A stretch of 64,000 bases of DNA from Stachybotrys elegans (taxonomy: Eukaryota > Ascomycota > Sordariomycetes > Hypocreales > Stachybotryaceae), in NCBI GenBank assembly GCA_020746835.1, contig JAGPNK010000013.1, positions 806,001 through 870,000 of the forward strand, read 5' to 3'. The position numbers and the translations under genes were made by a program. This document shows, piece after piece, positions 30,178 to 42,231 of this stretch (the stretch's first letter is position 1; the number at the start of each line of letters is the position of its first letter). Below the pieces are notes generated by a model. The model had not been told where the DNA came from, made no database searches, and saw only the letters and a program-made list of their open reading frames with translations.

Positions 30178-31367
30178 TTTGAAAGTGTTTGTGAGAGTTG
30201 AGAAGATTATTTAAAGCAGGTTGTCAAGTTGCAGAATGATGCAGAGTTAGAGAGAGATGAGGTTGGGTTGGTGCAAGATAATTCTGATGCCAGGCCGGAA
30301 TCCAAGTTTCCTTTATACTGCTGGATGTCACTTTCACAAAACCACTCGCGGTATTGCTCCATGGCGTCTCCGCGACTCATGCAACGTGTAAGCTCGTACG
30401 TAAGAACTATTAACAATGGGATTGTATTAGAGAGAGTGGGCTTCTGAACGAACCTGTCTAGCCAAAAAGAATTTATTATGCGCATGTGTCTAAACGACCC
30501 TGTCCAACTAGCTCCCTCCCCACGGGAGAATAGACCCCATTGCATCCCGGCAAAGGAGGAGCAGCGACTGGGCCCATGCGGCTTAGAAGTTGGGTACGCA
30601 CAGTCGCAGCAGACTCGTTACTGTATTTTCCGTGAGTTATGGATTATTCTCCGTTGATGGCATCACGCTTTGTTATCTTGACAAGACACTTGGCGTCACG
30701 ATTGCTGTCGACTTCGGCCCATCTCATTACAGAGTCGTTTATTTTATTCATTATACCTTTGACGCCCTACAATGCACCTTTGTCTGATCATCAAACTCCC
30801 AGGAGCATATATTCCACCAAATCCTAATGCACAGACAATAGATGCAGCAACCTGCAATAGCGTGAGGTGTCTTGTCGAAGGATGCCAAAATAGCCAGTTG
30901 TGGAAGCCCCAGAACGCGGTAAGCTTGGCACCTCGATTATCAGGCCATTTATGCGCTTTTCCCAAGGCTTCTGACACAGAAAAATTGGTGCGGTAAAATC
31001 CGGCAGACGAGCAAGCCATTGCGGCCTGGCACTCGGATGATGGGTCACAGTAATTGGCACTGGCGGGGCCTTTGGCGTTGCTGAGGCGCCTTCTTGGCAT
31101 CTAGTAAACGAGCCTGTTCAAGCTATGGGTTTGGTTTGGTTGGGCAAATTCACAACCCACAGACGCTCTAAGAATAGAAGGATTCATGCGAGACTGTCCC
31201 AGGAAAACGACCGCACCAGTGGAGTCAGTCCACCATACCACTACTGTGTTATTGCAAGGGCCATCGTGAAGCTGCATACATATATTGTGCCTAGTCCTCA
31301 GTCCTCACTGGGCCCTGTTTAGAGAACAAGTCTTTCAATCCTTTTTGCCACGTACGGCGTCATCACC
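30178..31367. other. Intergenic, about 1.2 kb, nothing recognised
   Basis: A divergent region upstream of the secreted proprotein gene and of the large fusion gene. Frames of 60-118 codons occur on both strands but show no domain, splice pattern or composition that supports a gene. Confidence 0.5.
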
Positions 31368-34300
31368 ATGAAGTTTCATAGAGCCATGTGGCCGGCCCTG
31401 ATGGGTGTGGCCGTGGCTGCATGGGACTTACCCCCGCTACCAGATTGGTTCAACCAAGCCAGCCTTCCAATGCTGCAAAAGGAGGGAATGCCAGTGCGTA
31501 CAACACTCACTATCTCGAGGGCAAGTGGTAGCTGACGAAGAATAGGATGCACCCAAGTACATGGTGGACAACACTGGAAATGGGTTTGGTGTTGCTCCTG
31601 ATAAAGGATCTTTATATAAGCCTGTCACGGATGATGATGCGCTCCCCAAGTCAAACGGCTCAGCCGCCATGGCCTCACACGAAAGTGCGAGGAGAGATTT
31701 TGGCGTTGGAGACATTGCCTCAGCCTCGGTTGCCTCTCGCGACATTGAAAAGAGAGGGTTCTGGCTTGGCGACATCACCCACGGTGTAATGGCGCACGCA
31801 CCCGATGGCTACCAAATGTTCCGCAACGTTCGCGACTTTGGCGCCGTCGGCGACGGAGTCACAGACGACACGGCGGCCATCAACCGTGCCGCTTCGTGGA
31901 TGAGCGCGACAAACTCGGACGAGCGCTGCGGTGTGGAGTGTGGCCAGACGACAACGCTCGCCGCCATTGTCTACTTCCCCTCTGGCAACTACTTGATCAG
32001 CAGCCCCATCATCCAGTACTACTACACGCAGTTTATCGGAGATGCCATGGACAGACCGACCATCATCGGTTCTGAGGACTTCAAGGGAATTGCCCTCATC
32101 GACTGCGATCCATACATTCCTGACGGTATGACTCCTCTCCATTCCTCTCATTCGTGTGTCTGAGCAATGGCTTACATTCCTCTTCGCCTGTAGGAGACGG
32201 AGCAAACTGGTACATCAACCAAAACCAGTTCTTCCGCCAAATCAGGTACATGAAGTTTAACCTGGAGAAAATGCCGCTGGTCAACTACGACCAGGGCCAG
32301 GAATACGCCCCGACGGGTATTCACTGGCAAGTCTCACAGGCTGCGTCGCTGCAGCACCTCGACTTTCGAATGCCCCTGCCCGACTCCAAGGGACAAGTCA
32401 CTGCAGTTGGAATCTTCATGGAGAATGGATCTGGAGGCTTCCTGAGTGACATCACATTCTTTGGCGGCATGATTGGGTTCCGCGCTGGTAGTCAGCAGTA
32501 CACAGCCCGAAACCTGCATTTCCAGCTCACCAACACGGCCATCTCCATGATCTGGGATTGGGGTTTCACCTGGCAGAACATTGTCGTTGAGAACGCCTGG
32601 GTCGCCATCGCCTGCCGAGAAATGGGCGGTGAGCACAGCCAGGGCACCGGCTCTCTCACTATCATCGACTCCCTCTTCCGAAACGTCCCTTACCCAATTG
32701 TCTTGAAGAACGGAGGCCCGTATCCCGCTATTCTCCTCGAGAACCTCAAGCTTGAGAACTGCGCCTCTGTTGTCCTGGTCGACGGCGGAGAGACTCTGCT
32801 GGCGGGCACATCAGGGTCCATGACGGTGGAAGCCTGGGGAATGGGCAGGCGCTACGCCAAGGTCAATGGACCTGGAGAGTACGTGACGGGATATCTCGAC
32901 AGCGGTCTTAAGCGCCCGGCGAGCCTCGTGGACTCGTCTGGCGCTTTCTTTGCGCGTTCCAAGCCGATTTACCAGGGTGGCTTTATCGTCGCTACCGACC
33001 ACGGTGTCAGCAACAAGAATGAAGGGGACCAGTCGGATGCTATCAATCGGCTCCTGGCTAACAACGTCGGGAGGCCAATCTTCTTTCCCTCTGGTATTTA
33101 CCTCGTGGCAAAGACCGTCTTTGTCCCCGTCGGATCTATTATTGTTGGAGAGCTCTGGCCGCAGATAATGGGATACGGCGACTATTTTGCTGACGAAGAT
33201 AACCCTAAAGTCATGGTCCGGTAGGCGATTTCCCCGATCCATCTTCTGTCATTTCACTAACAGCGGCAGTGTTGGCAACAACGGCGACAAGGGTATTGTT
33301 GAGATTTCCGATATGATCTGGTCCGTCCGAGGTGGAACTGCAGGCGCCATCATGATGGAATGGAACGTTCGTGAATCTTCACAGGGAAGTGGTAAGTTCG
33401 CATCCCGACTTCAGCCTCTCCCCTGGTCAGTGCATAGGCTAACTCGTCATGTCTCACGCTTAAGCCGCTATGTGGGATTCCCATTTCCGGGTCGGTGGTG
33501 CTTATGGCACTGAGCTGACCATGAAGGAGTGTCCCAAGGGCTCGACTGTCAACCCAGAGTGCATGGCAGCCTTCCTTCTCTTCCATGTGACCAAGTCTGG
33601 GTCAGGATATTTCGAGAACGTTTGGATTTGGTACGCACAGCTTAGGTCTTGACCAAGGAGAACCTCTGAAGTGCTAACTGGGATCTAGGACGGCCGATCA
33701 CGACATGGATGTTCCCGTCCCTGGCGGCATCGAGACAACATCAGCTGCCCAGATTAACGTCTACACCGGTAGAGGCCTTTTGGTTGAATCTCAAGGGCCC
33801 TGTTGGTTCTACGGCTCTGGCAGTGAGCACCACCAACTGTACCAGGTGAGCAGTCCATGATTGCCTGTTGATGATCTTTTCTGCAACGCATGTCGATAGG
33901 ATATTGGCTAATACAATCTCGACAGTACCAACTGAGTGGTGCTAAGGATATCTTCATGACCCATATCCAAACAGAAAGCCCCTATTACCAACCCGCGCCA
34001 GACTCCTTTACCCCCTACAAGGCAGGAGCTTGGCCAAGCGATCCTCTCTTCGAGGAATGCCAGCCCGGCTCGACCTGTGCTGATGCTTGGGGCGTCCGGG
34101 TTCTTGATTCGAGGAATGTTCTCATCTATACGGCTGGTCTGTACTCGTGGTTTAACAAGTATGCGCAAGAGTGCTTGGTCCCCGAGGACTGCCAGGAGCG
34201 TCTTCTTGAGACGAGCTATACGGAAGGCTTCTGGATGTACAACACTTTCTCCAAGGGCGTTGTTGAGATATTTACGCCTCGAGGCGGTGTTCGGCCGATT

Positions 34301-37300
34301 CTACAGATTGACGACAACCAGAGAGGCTACACCACCGAGGTCAACGCCTGGCACGCCCTGGCCTTTGAGGGGGCCACCTTGGGTGGCAAGGGCGGAGGTA
34401 CCAAGGGTCTCATCGTTTACGTGGATCCTGTTGTTTACAACACCCCAAAGGTTGAATGTCCGGCACCCTGTGTCTTGGTCATGCCGAGAAGCAAGCTTGA
34501 AAGTACCACGACAATTTCCATCGCCCCTTATACTACTTCCCTTATCGTCGGAGCCATCACCACCACCATCACGATCACACCCCCTGCGATTACTACAACT
34601 GCTATCCAGTACTCCAATGTCGAAGTCTCCCACGCGGACAACACAACTGGTGGCGCCGTTTTCACCCTGGATACCAGCTTGGACATTGGTCCTGTCATCG
34701 TAACACTGACCCGATCAGACACGACGACTACGAGAAACATCACGCTTCCACCTTGGCCACAAATCACCCAGGGTCCGCCGGATCGTTGGACGAGCTTCTA
34801 CAATCCATGGGTGGCAAACACCACTTCAGGGTTACCGCCGAGACCAACCGATCCAACCGATCCAGAGTATCCCGCCGTCAGCAAATTCACGCCTCAGTTC
34901 CCTCCTAATCCTACGGACAACCCGACACCAGTGATCGTGCCGCCGCCAAGGTGGACCGAGTTCCCTCCGGTCATAGTGAAGGGACACAAGGAAGGAGAGG
35001 ATGACGATGATGACGATCGTGAGGTTGTTATTGTTACATGCAGTGGGCTTTGGTTCTTCAGCATCTGCATAGAATTCCCCGAGATCAAGGTTGATGGTTG
35101 GAAGATTGGACTCCCAGAGGGAATCATCGGCCCTGGCCCGCCACCTCCTGGCGTTGTCGTGCTGGACGGCTGGAAGGTTCATGTCAAAGGCCCTCTGCCT
35201 CCTTGGCCACTCGTCACCCGGGGCCCTGGGCCAAGACCAACTCTTGTCCACCCGGAGAAGCCGGAAAATTGCGCTACTGTGTCGCAGGAGGTCGAGTTCA
35301 GGACGGTCACCGAGGGTCTTACTGTGTCTGAGGGCACGACCATCACAGCCAGGGTTTCCACCATCACGCGAACTGGCTACATTGTGGGCTGCGAGGTGCC
35401 AGATTATACCCCCACGGTAACTGTTTGCGAGAACACGGCTATTCCCGCCAAGCGTACGGCCGGAGCTGAAGATAGCTTGGTGGCCGGAGCTGATGGCAAC
35501 ACGCAAATTGAAACTCGCGACGATCTGGAGACTGGACAAAATGAGCTTGTGGCCAGAGCTTTCGACCCGACCGACATGGATGACCCTTTGAATTGGCAGA
35601 ATGACTTGCAATGCCAAAGCCAGACTAAGAACTACATCCTCTATACACATGGCCACTCTGATCGAGATGTCGCTCTTGTGCTGCAGCGCCTCACGCTTGC
35701 AGAGTCAATCGGAATGGCTTTCGAGTTTGAGCAAGTTCGCGTCTCTGACCCGGCCTTCACAGCCTTCTTCAAGATAAAAGAATGCCCGGAAGATATGGCT
35801 GCGAGCCTGAGGGCCATGACGGCGGTTCGGTTCGTTTACGAATACGAGTTCTATGCCAGAAACGCCAAACTTACAGACGAAGACGAGGCGAATCGGCCGA
35901 ATCCATTCGGCATCATTAACCGCCGCCAGCAGGCTGAGCCAGAAATTATTCCAGATCCTGCAGGGCAAAGTCGAAACGTTTCTGATCTGCAAGAGCGTGC
36001 TTACACGCAAAAAACAAATGAGATGTTATGGACCTTGTCGCAGATGTCAGCCCCTCCAGGAACCGACTGGTTCCATAACACGGATTACACGAGTGGCTCG
36101 CCACCAAAGTTCTCCTATCACGCCGACGACTCTGGAGGTAGCGGCCAGGTTATCTACATCATGGAAGACGAGATCCCAAAGTGGGGACACGGTGTAAGTA
36201 GAATCCCGAGGCGGTGTTGGACAGGACAAGAGCTGACAGTCTGCTTTATAGGAGTTCACGGGCTTGGACATTGGACCGACGATTGAACCCCCCGATTATG
36301 GCTTTCCCGCCCAAGCAAACGTGCGAACCGCAAACCACGCAGCGTGGGTCCTCGCCTCGGCAGCAGGTAGAGGCTTAGGTGTCGCTCCTCGGGCGACCAT
36401 CATTCCCGTTAGCACGGGAGGGTGGTGGACCACAGGGCAGCCCCCTGAGAAAATCCTACACACACTCGTCCTGATTGCCGAACACGTGAAGGCCAATAAT
36501 CTTCTAGGAAGGGCTGTTCTCAATATGTCCTGGGGGAAACCCATCGAGCAGGTCCGGCCCATCGAGGGTTGGGAAGATGCAATGTGTAAGTACAACCCTT
36601 TGCGCCGCCAGTTCTTTCTTGCCCTTTCTTATCATGGAGCATCGTGTGTTGACCATGGGGTTCTCCCATAGTGGGCTTGCTTAAACTTCTCCAAGATGAC
36701 CTTGGAGTAGTCCTCGTCGCCGCATCTGGCAATGACGGAAATGAGGCAGACGGTGAGAACCGCTCAGAAAGATGGTTTCCTCAGCGGTTTGCGGCTCGGG
36801 GAGACGTGAGAGTCGTGGCAGACCTTGAAGACATGATCGTTGTGGGCTCCGTCGATATGAACGCCAGGAGGCCTTGGTCATCCAACATGTTCAGCGAGAA
36901 CGATCCGCCTCTGGTTTACGCATGGGGCCACGATGTGTAAGTTGTTCAACACCCACCCCTTTCCTCAACTTGACTATGGCTCGGAGAAAAGTCGCTGACC
37001 TATTTCAGTTGGGCCCCATTTTCCGACGGCAACTATCGCCAGGTCTCCGGTACTTCATTTGGTAAGTGATGGAAGCCACCAAGCTTGCGCAACTCCTTCT
37101 GACCAAGTCATTACAGCCGCCCCTATGGTTGCAGGTCTCGTGGCCTATCTCCGTGCTCTGCCCATCACCAGTGGTCGATGGGACTTCACCAGACCCTCCG
37201 TGGTCAAGGAAGTCATCGAAAGGCTGTCCAAGACTTTAACGATCCAGGTTCCCGGTGTAACTTCACAGGATAAATCTGCACCTGTCATCTGGAATGGGCA

Positions 37301-38235
37301 AATGCTTGATGTTAACTGTTTCCTGGTGAACGGACCAAACTGCCCGTCGTGGATGAGTCCCGGCGGCGGTGGCAGCGACGGGGGTGGTAGTGATGGCGGC
37401 GGCGATGACGGCAATGACAATAGCGGTCATCCCAGGTTCACGTATAGCCCCGGTCCTCCCAACCCTACCTGCAAGGGCACCGACTGTGGCAAACTCTGCC
37501 AGGGCTACTACTGTAGCCCGTATCCCACAGGCGTACCGCCTGACTACAGTACGTTGCCTCCCCTGCCGAATCCCCGATGGCCTTTCGATCCACGGCTAAC
37601 CACGATGCCTTACAGCTGAACTCCCGACAACCACGTCTGACATAACCCTCCCGCCACTGCCGGGCCCTAGTGATTGCACCGGTTCTATCAAGAGCACCGC
37701 GATATGCAATGGCAGTGGAGGAAAGACATTCTGCATGACAACCACAACCTGCCTTCCCAAGCCCACGGATACGCCTCCAGAGCCAAATCCCGAGCCCAAC
37801 CCCCAGCCCAACCCCGAGCCTCAGCCCAATCCCGAGCCTCAGCCAGACCCGGAGCCCCAGCCCCAGCCTGAACCTCAACCTCAGCCTCAGCCTCAGCCGC
37901 CAAAGCCCAACATTTGCAAATACGACCAGGGGCAGACCTTCACCAACATATGGTACATTGAAGCCTATAATGTTCCAGACATTGCCGGCATCTGTAAAGG
38001 ACTTTGGGATAACCTGAAGGGGTTTTCCTCCTGCTTCACCCCCCTCTACGCGAAATGCGGGGGTATTCAGGAGACAGGAATTCTCAAGTGGAGTTTTATG
38101 ATCGGCTCTACTTGCAATACAGGCATGATACATGCGGTTTGGTGGGGAGCCACAAGGAACAGGTTTGAGGGTATACAGTGTGTCTATGATAAGGACCTGT
38201 ATTATCTAGGTTGGGAGTATGACAATGAATATTGA
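31368..38235 (+). CDS. Secreted GH55 glucanase-like / subtilisin S8-like fusion protein
   Basis: Predicted 2,049 residues in 12 exons: 31368-31493, 31546-32125, 32194-33220, 33270-33391, 33465-33630, 33689-33845, 33926-36193, 36252-36585, 36672-36936, 37009-37061, 37117-37548, 37616-38235; every junction keeps frame. A signal peptide opens the chain, and a KR site follows at DIEKRGF. Residues about 120-890 hold the two beta-helices of GH55 (exo-beta-1,3-glucanase family): VRDFGAVGDGVTDDTAAIN and GVSNKNEGDQSDAINRLL. A Pro-rich linker follows, with KR near 1235 and RR near 1391. The S8 domain spans about 1460-1725: His1511, oxyanion Asn1614 in AASGNDG, and Ser1698 in GTSFAAP. The catalytic-Asp site reads IMEDEI, with Glu1473. 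The end has Gly/Asp and Pro/Gln linkers and a Cys-rich domain. Both enzyme parts share exon 7, so this is one gene. Confidence 0.85.
37780..37900 (+). repeat. Pro/Gln/Glu-rich coding repeat
   Basis: Imperfect tandem units of CCCGAGCCTCAG-like DNA encode alternating Pro with Glu, Gln and Asn. This forms an extended linker between the subtilisin part and the terminal Cys-rich domain of the fusion protein. Confidence 0.85.
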
Positions 38236-38432
38236 TAGCTGTGGCGGAAGGCGAGTGGCCACTTGCAGAGATTAGTCAAAAACGTACCCAATCAATCCCA
38301 TCCATTAATTGTTCTGGCCTTAGGCAGCCACCTCTTTCAGCCGTCGCCCGATTTTGCGGCCTGCCTCTCGCAGCACCATTTGCCATTGGATAACGATTAC
38401 TGCTCAGCGTCCAGCGCATCTATCCGTTACGG

Positions 38433-41400
38433 ATGGATTCCAAGAGAGTATTGGAAACATTGAATCCCCAATTATGCAGCCGCGAAGCGAAGAAGCCCAG
38501 ACTAGACTGGGATCGTGCGGTTCCAATTCCAGCTGCAGTCCAGGAAAATGGCGGCGCTCCTGGTCGGTCACCGGAACCCGTCACTATTCAAGCGAAACAT
38601 TTTTCATTGTCGGAAACAGGGCATCCTAAACCGAAACAGATTGATTCTCCAGCCAGGGAAGATGTGGTCATGAGCGATACAGACCTCCCTGACGTTGGGA
38701 CACTATCGGACACACGATGCTTCGGAATGGTAAATGTTGCTTCGTCCTGCACAAATGGGCTCCTGAACAAGAAAACTGACATTTTGTTCTTCATTTTAAG
38801 CTCTGCGATGCCCAGGCCCAGCTTATTGAGAAACATTCAGAGTTAGAAGAGTCGGGGATTCATGCTCTAGAACAATCGAAAGCGGCGCAGAAATACCCCA
38901 TCCAGTACTGGTTTGGCGATAATCATATCGCGCTCGGGTGTAGGCAAGGCAAGAAGTGGAGTGTCCTCGACATGCGAACCGCGCAGGCGCTGCGATCCAT
39001 CGCCGAGCTTGGTGCTGTGAGGTGGGAATGTTACGTCCAGGCAGACGACCTGGACCGTAAGCTTGCGGAGTGGAAATCTCGAGGCAAGGGCGTTTGCATC
39101 CCCATCGAAATCGTTATATTTGGAGATCTTCAACATCGCGATACTGTAGGCTCAATCCTTTCGAAAGCCCGCCTCTACCTCCAACGGCCTGAACACGAAG
39201 TTGAGTCTTTGTACGACAATCCTCATGAAATGATACTTCCGCACACTGGAGCAAACGTTCTACAACCCCAGACGAGAAGCATGCGTGGAATTGAAGACAG
39301 CAAAGATTTGGTAAACGAGGTGCTCGGTCGTCTCGACCACGAGGAAGTCTTGAGCGTCGAACCGCGAGCGCATCTCAGTACTATTCTCCGTACTCAACTC
39401 CTACCGTAAGTTTCTCAAGCCAGGAGTTTGGCTACTTCTCTGACATACCTTAGCCACCAACTCTCAGCCGTCGACTTTATAGCCCAGAGAGAAGGCCGGC
39501 GAGACACAAAACTTCCAAGCCTCTGGACTCAATGCGGGAAAGGAGGTTTGCAATGGTAAGCTTGGAAGAGCCATACAAGACGAACCAACATAACTCATTT
39601 GTCAAGTTACGAGCATAAGATCACGGGCACTCGGAAGGCTCGACCACAGCCAGACATCAGTGGAGGCATTCTTGCTGATGAGATGGGTTTGGGAAAAACT
39701 CTGACTATCCTGGCAGCGATTGTTGATAGCTTTGCCACAGCAAATGTTTTTGCTTCTGACAAACTCGGCAAGGTGAACACCAAGGCTACTTTGGTGATCA
39801 TGCCGTCTGCTCGTACTGTCCTCCTTTCACTCAATGACGAAAGAATACTAACATTCTTAGTGTTAATTGATGAGTGGATGAGTAACATCGACGAGTTCGT
39901 GGGCAATTCATATTAAGCTGCAGTCATCATGGCTGACGCTGACGGGATATAGGCATGCCCCAGACTGCCTGCAAGTCTTGAAGTACCACGGTAGCAAGAG
40001 GTCCTCTCGATCCGACCAAGTTTTTGCCTCTGACGTAGTTCTCACAACCTACGCTACGGTCTCAGCTGAATTCAGGAAGCCATCTAGCCCCCTCTTTCAC
40101 TTCAATTGGTTCCGGATAGTACTTGATGAGGGTAAGTAGACATGAACGTTTTGGTAGAGGTCCGACTGAGATTTTGCCAGCGCATTCGATTCGCCACGAC
40201 ACAACCAACCAGTTTCATGCAGTCACATCCCTCACGGCCAAGTATCGGTGGTGCTTATCAGGAACCCCATTCCAAAACACATTGTACGACTTTGGGGCTC
40301 TCTTTAGGTTTCTCAGGATTCCACTGCTGGACAACAAGCCAATATTTCGGGACCAAATTGTCAAGCCGACAGAAGCAAGACAGTACCATGGCATTGAGAG
40401 GCTTCAGGTGATACTGAGGAGTATTTGTATCCGTCGGACCAACCAGATCCTCAATCTTCCAGAGCCAAGAATCATTGAACGACCTGTTCAGTTCTCAAGC
40501 CAAGAGTGGGAGGCATACAACCAGATTGGTGCAACTGCCAAAGAGCAAATGGAAGACGCCATTCACGGGAGATCTGACGAAAAAGCTTACAGCATTATGT
40601 TGCGGACGTTGACACGACTCCGTTTATTTTGCAACCAAGGCACACTTGCTGGCATTCCAGCGTTTGATCAAAAAAGTGATGTCGGTGATGAGACTCTACT
40701 AACTCAGCTGCAACAGACAGATGAGGCTGTCTGTGCAACATGCTCTTGTGACGTCCTGTCCGTGTCACGTATCGATGAAGCAGGTTCGGGCACATTCAAC
40801 TCCCACCGACAGCTTCTCTGCTTTGATTGCTCAGTCCAGAACAACGAAACGGCAAGGCCCCGTGAACGAACCTCTCAGAGTCTCCGTATCAGATGTAAGG
40901 AGGTGCAGCAGCCTCAAAGCATAGCCTTCCTGGGCATCTCGGACCATTTATCAATGAAAAGTGAAGGCACTTCGAGCAAACTCAGAGCAGTCTTGGAAGA
41001 TCTCCAAAAATGCCACGAAGGTGAAAAAAGGTAATGCGGCTACCATGTCTTGTGTGCATTGCTAACGATTATGACAGCATTGTGTTTTCTTCTTGGAAGA
41101 TGACGCTGCACATGCTTGCCGCCATGCTGGAAAGGGCCCAAATCCATTATCTGCAGATTGATGGCTCTCAATCTTTGGTTGAGCGTCAAAAAACTTTGTC
41201 TCAATTCAAGGAGAGCGATGAGTTCTCGATTCTGCTGATGACGCTCGGCACAGGAGCGGTTGGGTATGTGTATTCCTCCTATGTCGCTATGTCAATGGTA
41301 TTGATGATCAAGGCTCAATCTTACCGCGGCATCCCGAATTCATCTAGTGGAACCGCACTGGAATCCTTCCACCGAGAGACAAGCTATTGGTAGAGCATTG

Positions 41401-41633
41401 CGGCTAGGCCAGAACAAAGAAGTCACCGTGATGCAGTATTTCATGGAGGAATCCGTCGAGGTTGTATGTGCAATATCTTCCATGCGATTTATATCGTTTC
41501 CTGGCTAATGTGCATCTAGAGGGTTCGGAACCGCCAGGCTATCAAAGATCATCTGTCTCGAGCAAGTTGGGCAACAAGCGAGGCGGAAGATGAAAAGAAC
41601 AAGTTGGCTGAGTTGATGGAAGTTCTCCAATAG
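38433..41633 (+). CDS. SNF2-family helicase-like ATPase (Rad5/HLTF-like layout)
   Basis: Predicted 907 residues in ten exons (38433-38729, 38801-39405, 39454-39555, 39607-39812, 39861-39894, 39953-40131, 40181-41030, 41078-41263, 41313-41463, 41520-41633). Exon 5 is only 34 nt, and its donor (GTTCGT) was chosen because it alone restores IDEHAPDCLQVLKYHG. Motif I is ADEMGLGKT (Lys365), motif II is LDEAH (split by an intron), motif III is WCLSGTPFQN, and motif VI is QAIGRALRLGQ. Between the lobes a C-x2-C pair (CATC) and a second (CFDC) look like a worn RING finger. Such proteins remodel chromatin or act in DNA damage tolerance; this is probably an accessory paralogue. It is nuclear by inference. 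Confidence 0.88.
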
Positions 41634-42231
41634 CACCTACGAAATTCGTGCTGACATTTAACGGAAAACATCTATGGTTTGTTGAGGATGGAGTTCCTTT
41701 GTGGCACTCCACCTCCTCGTTTGCGTCACAATATGTTATGGCGTAGAACTCTAACAAGCTTCGAAGGGGTCATGATTGGCTTAGAAGAGATTTAAGAATC
41801 GGCGGCACTCTTAGACATCAAATAAGGATTTAATCGGCTAGAAATTTCACATTATTCGTTAATGCCCAAACTCTTCATTCTCTGTTCGGCTGGGAAGAAT
41901 ATTGCTGATTCCGAGAAGAGCTATCTCTGACAGGATAGGCAATAAAAAACAGTGTAGGTACTCCTCATCCTGTGCTCCAATGGAATAACAATCAGTGACT
42001 TTGAGGAGGCCCCTCGGACGAGAAAGACAGTATGAATCCAATTGATAATACTTAGCAAGAAAATATATAGCACAGGTTAAGAAAAGTACAAGGCTTATGG
42101 CTATAGTTATAGCAATGCTAAGGACTCTCTAGCCACATGTATACCGTAAATGGTCAGAACCTTCCATGAGAATACTACTGTGGTGTTGGGTGTCTAACAT
42201 ACAAGAAATCAAAAGGTTTCAAAAGCAGCTA
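41634..42231. other. Intergenic, AT-rich, nothing recognised
   Basis: A spacer between converging SNF2 and NLR genes, AT-rich around 42040-42120. No gene was supported. Confidence 0.55.

Noticed and set aside
31368..38235. Two neighbouring genes, a GH55 enzyme and a subtilase
   Set aside because: The last GH55 strands, the linker and the first S8 strand lie in one open exon (33926-36193) with no promoter-like or start-codon region between them.
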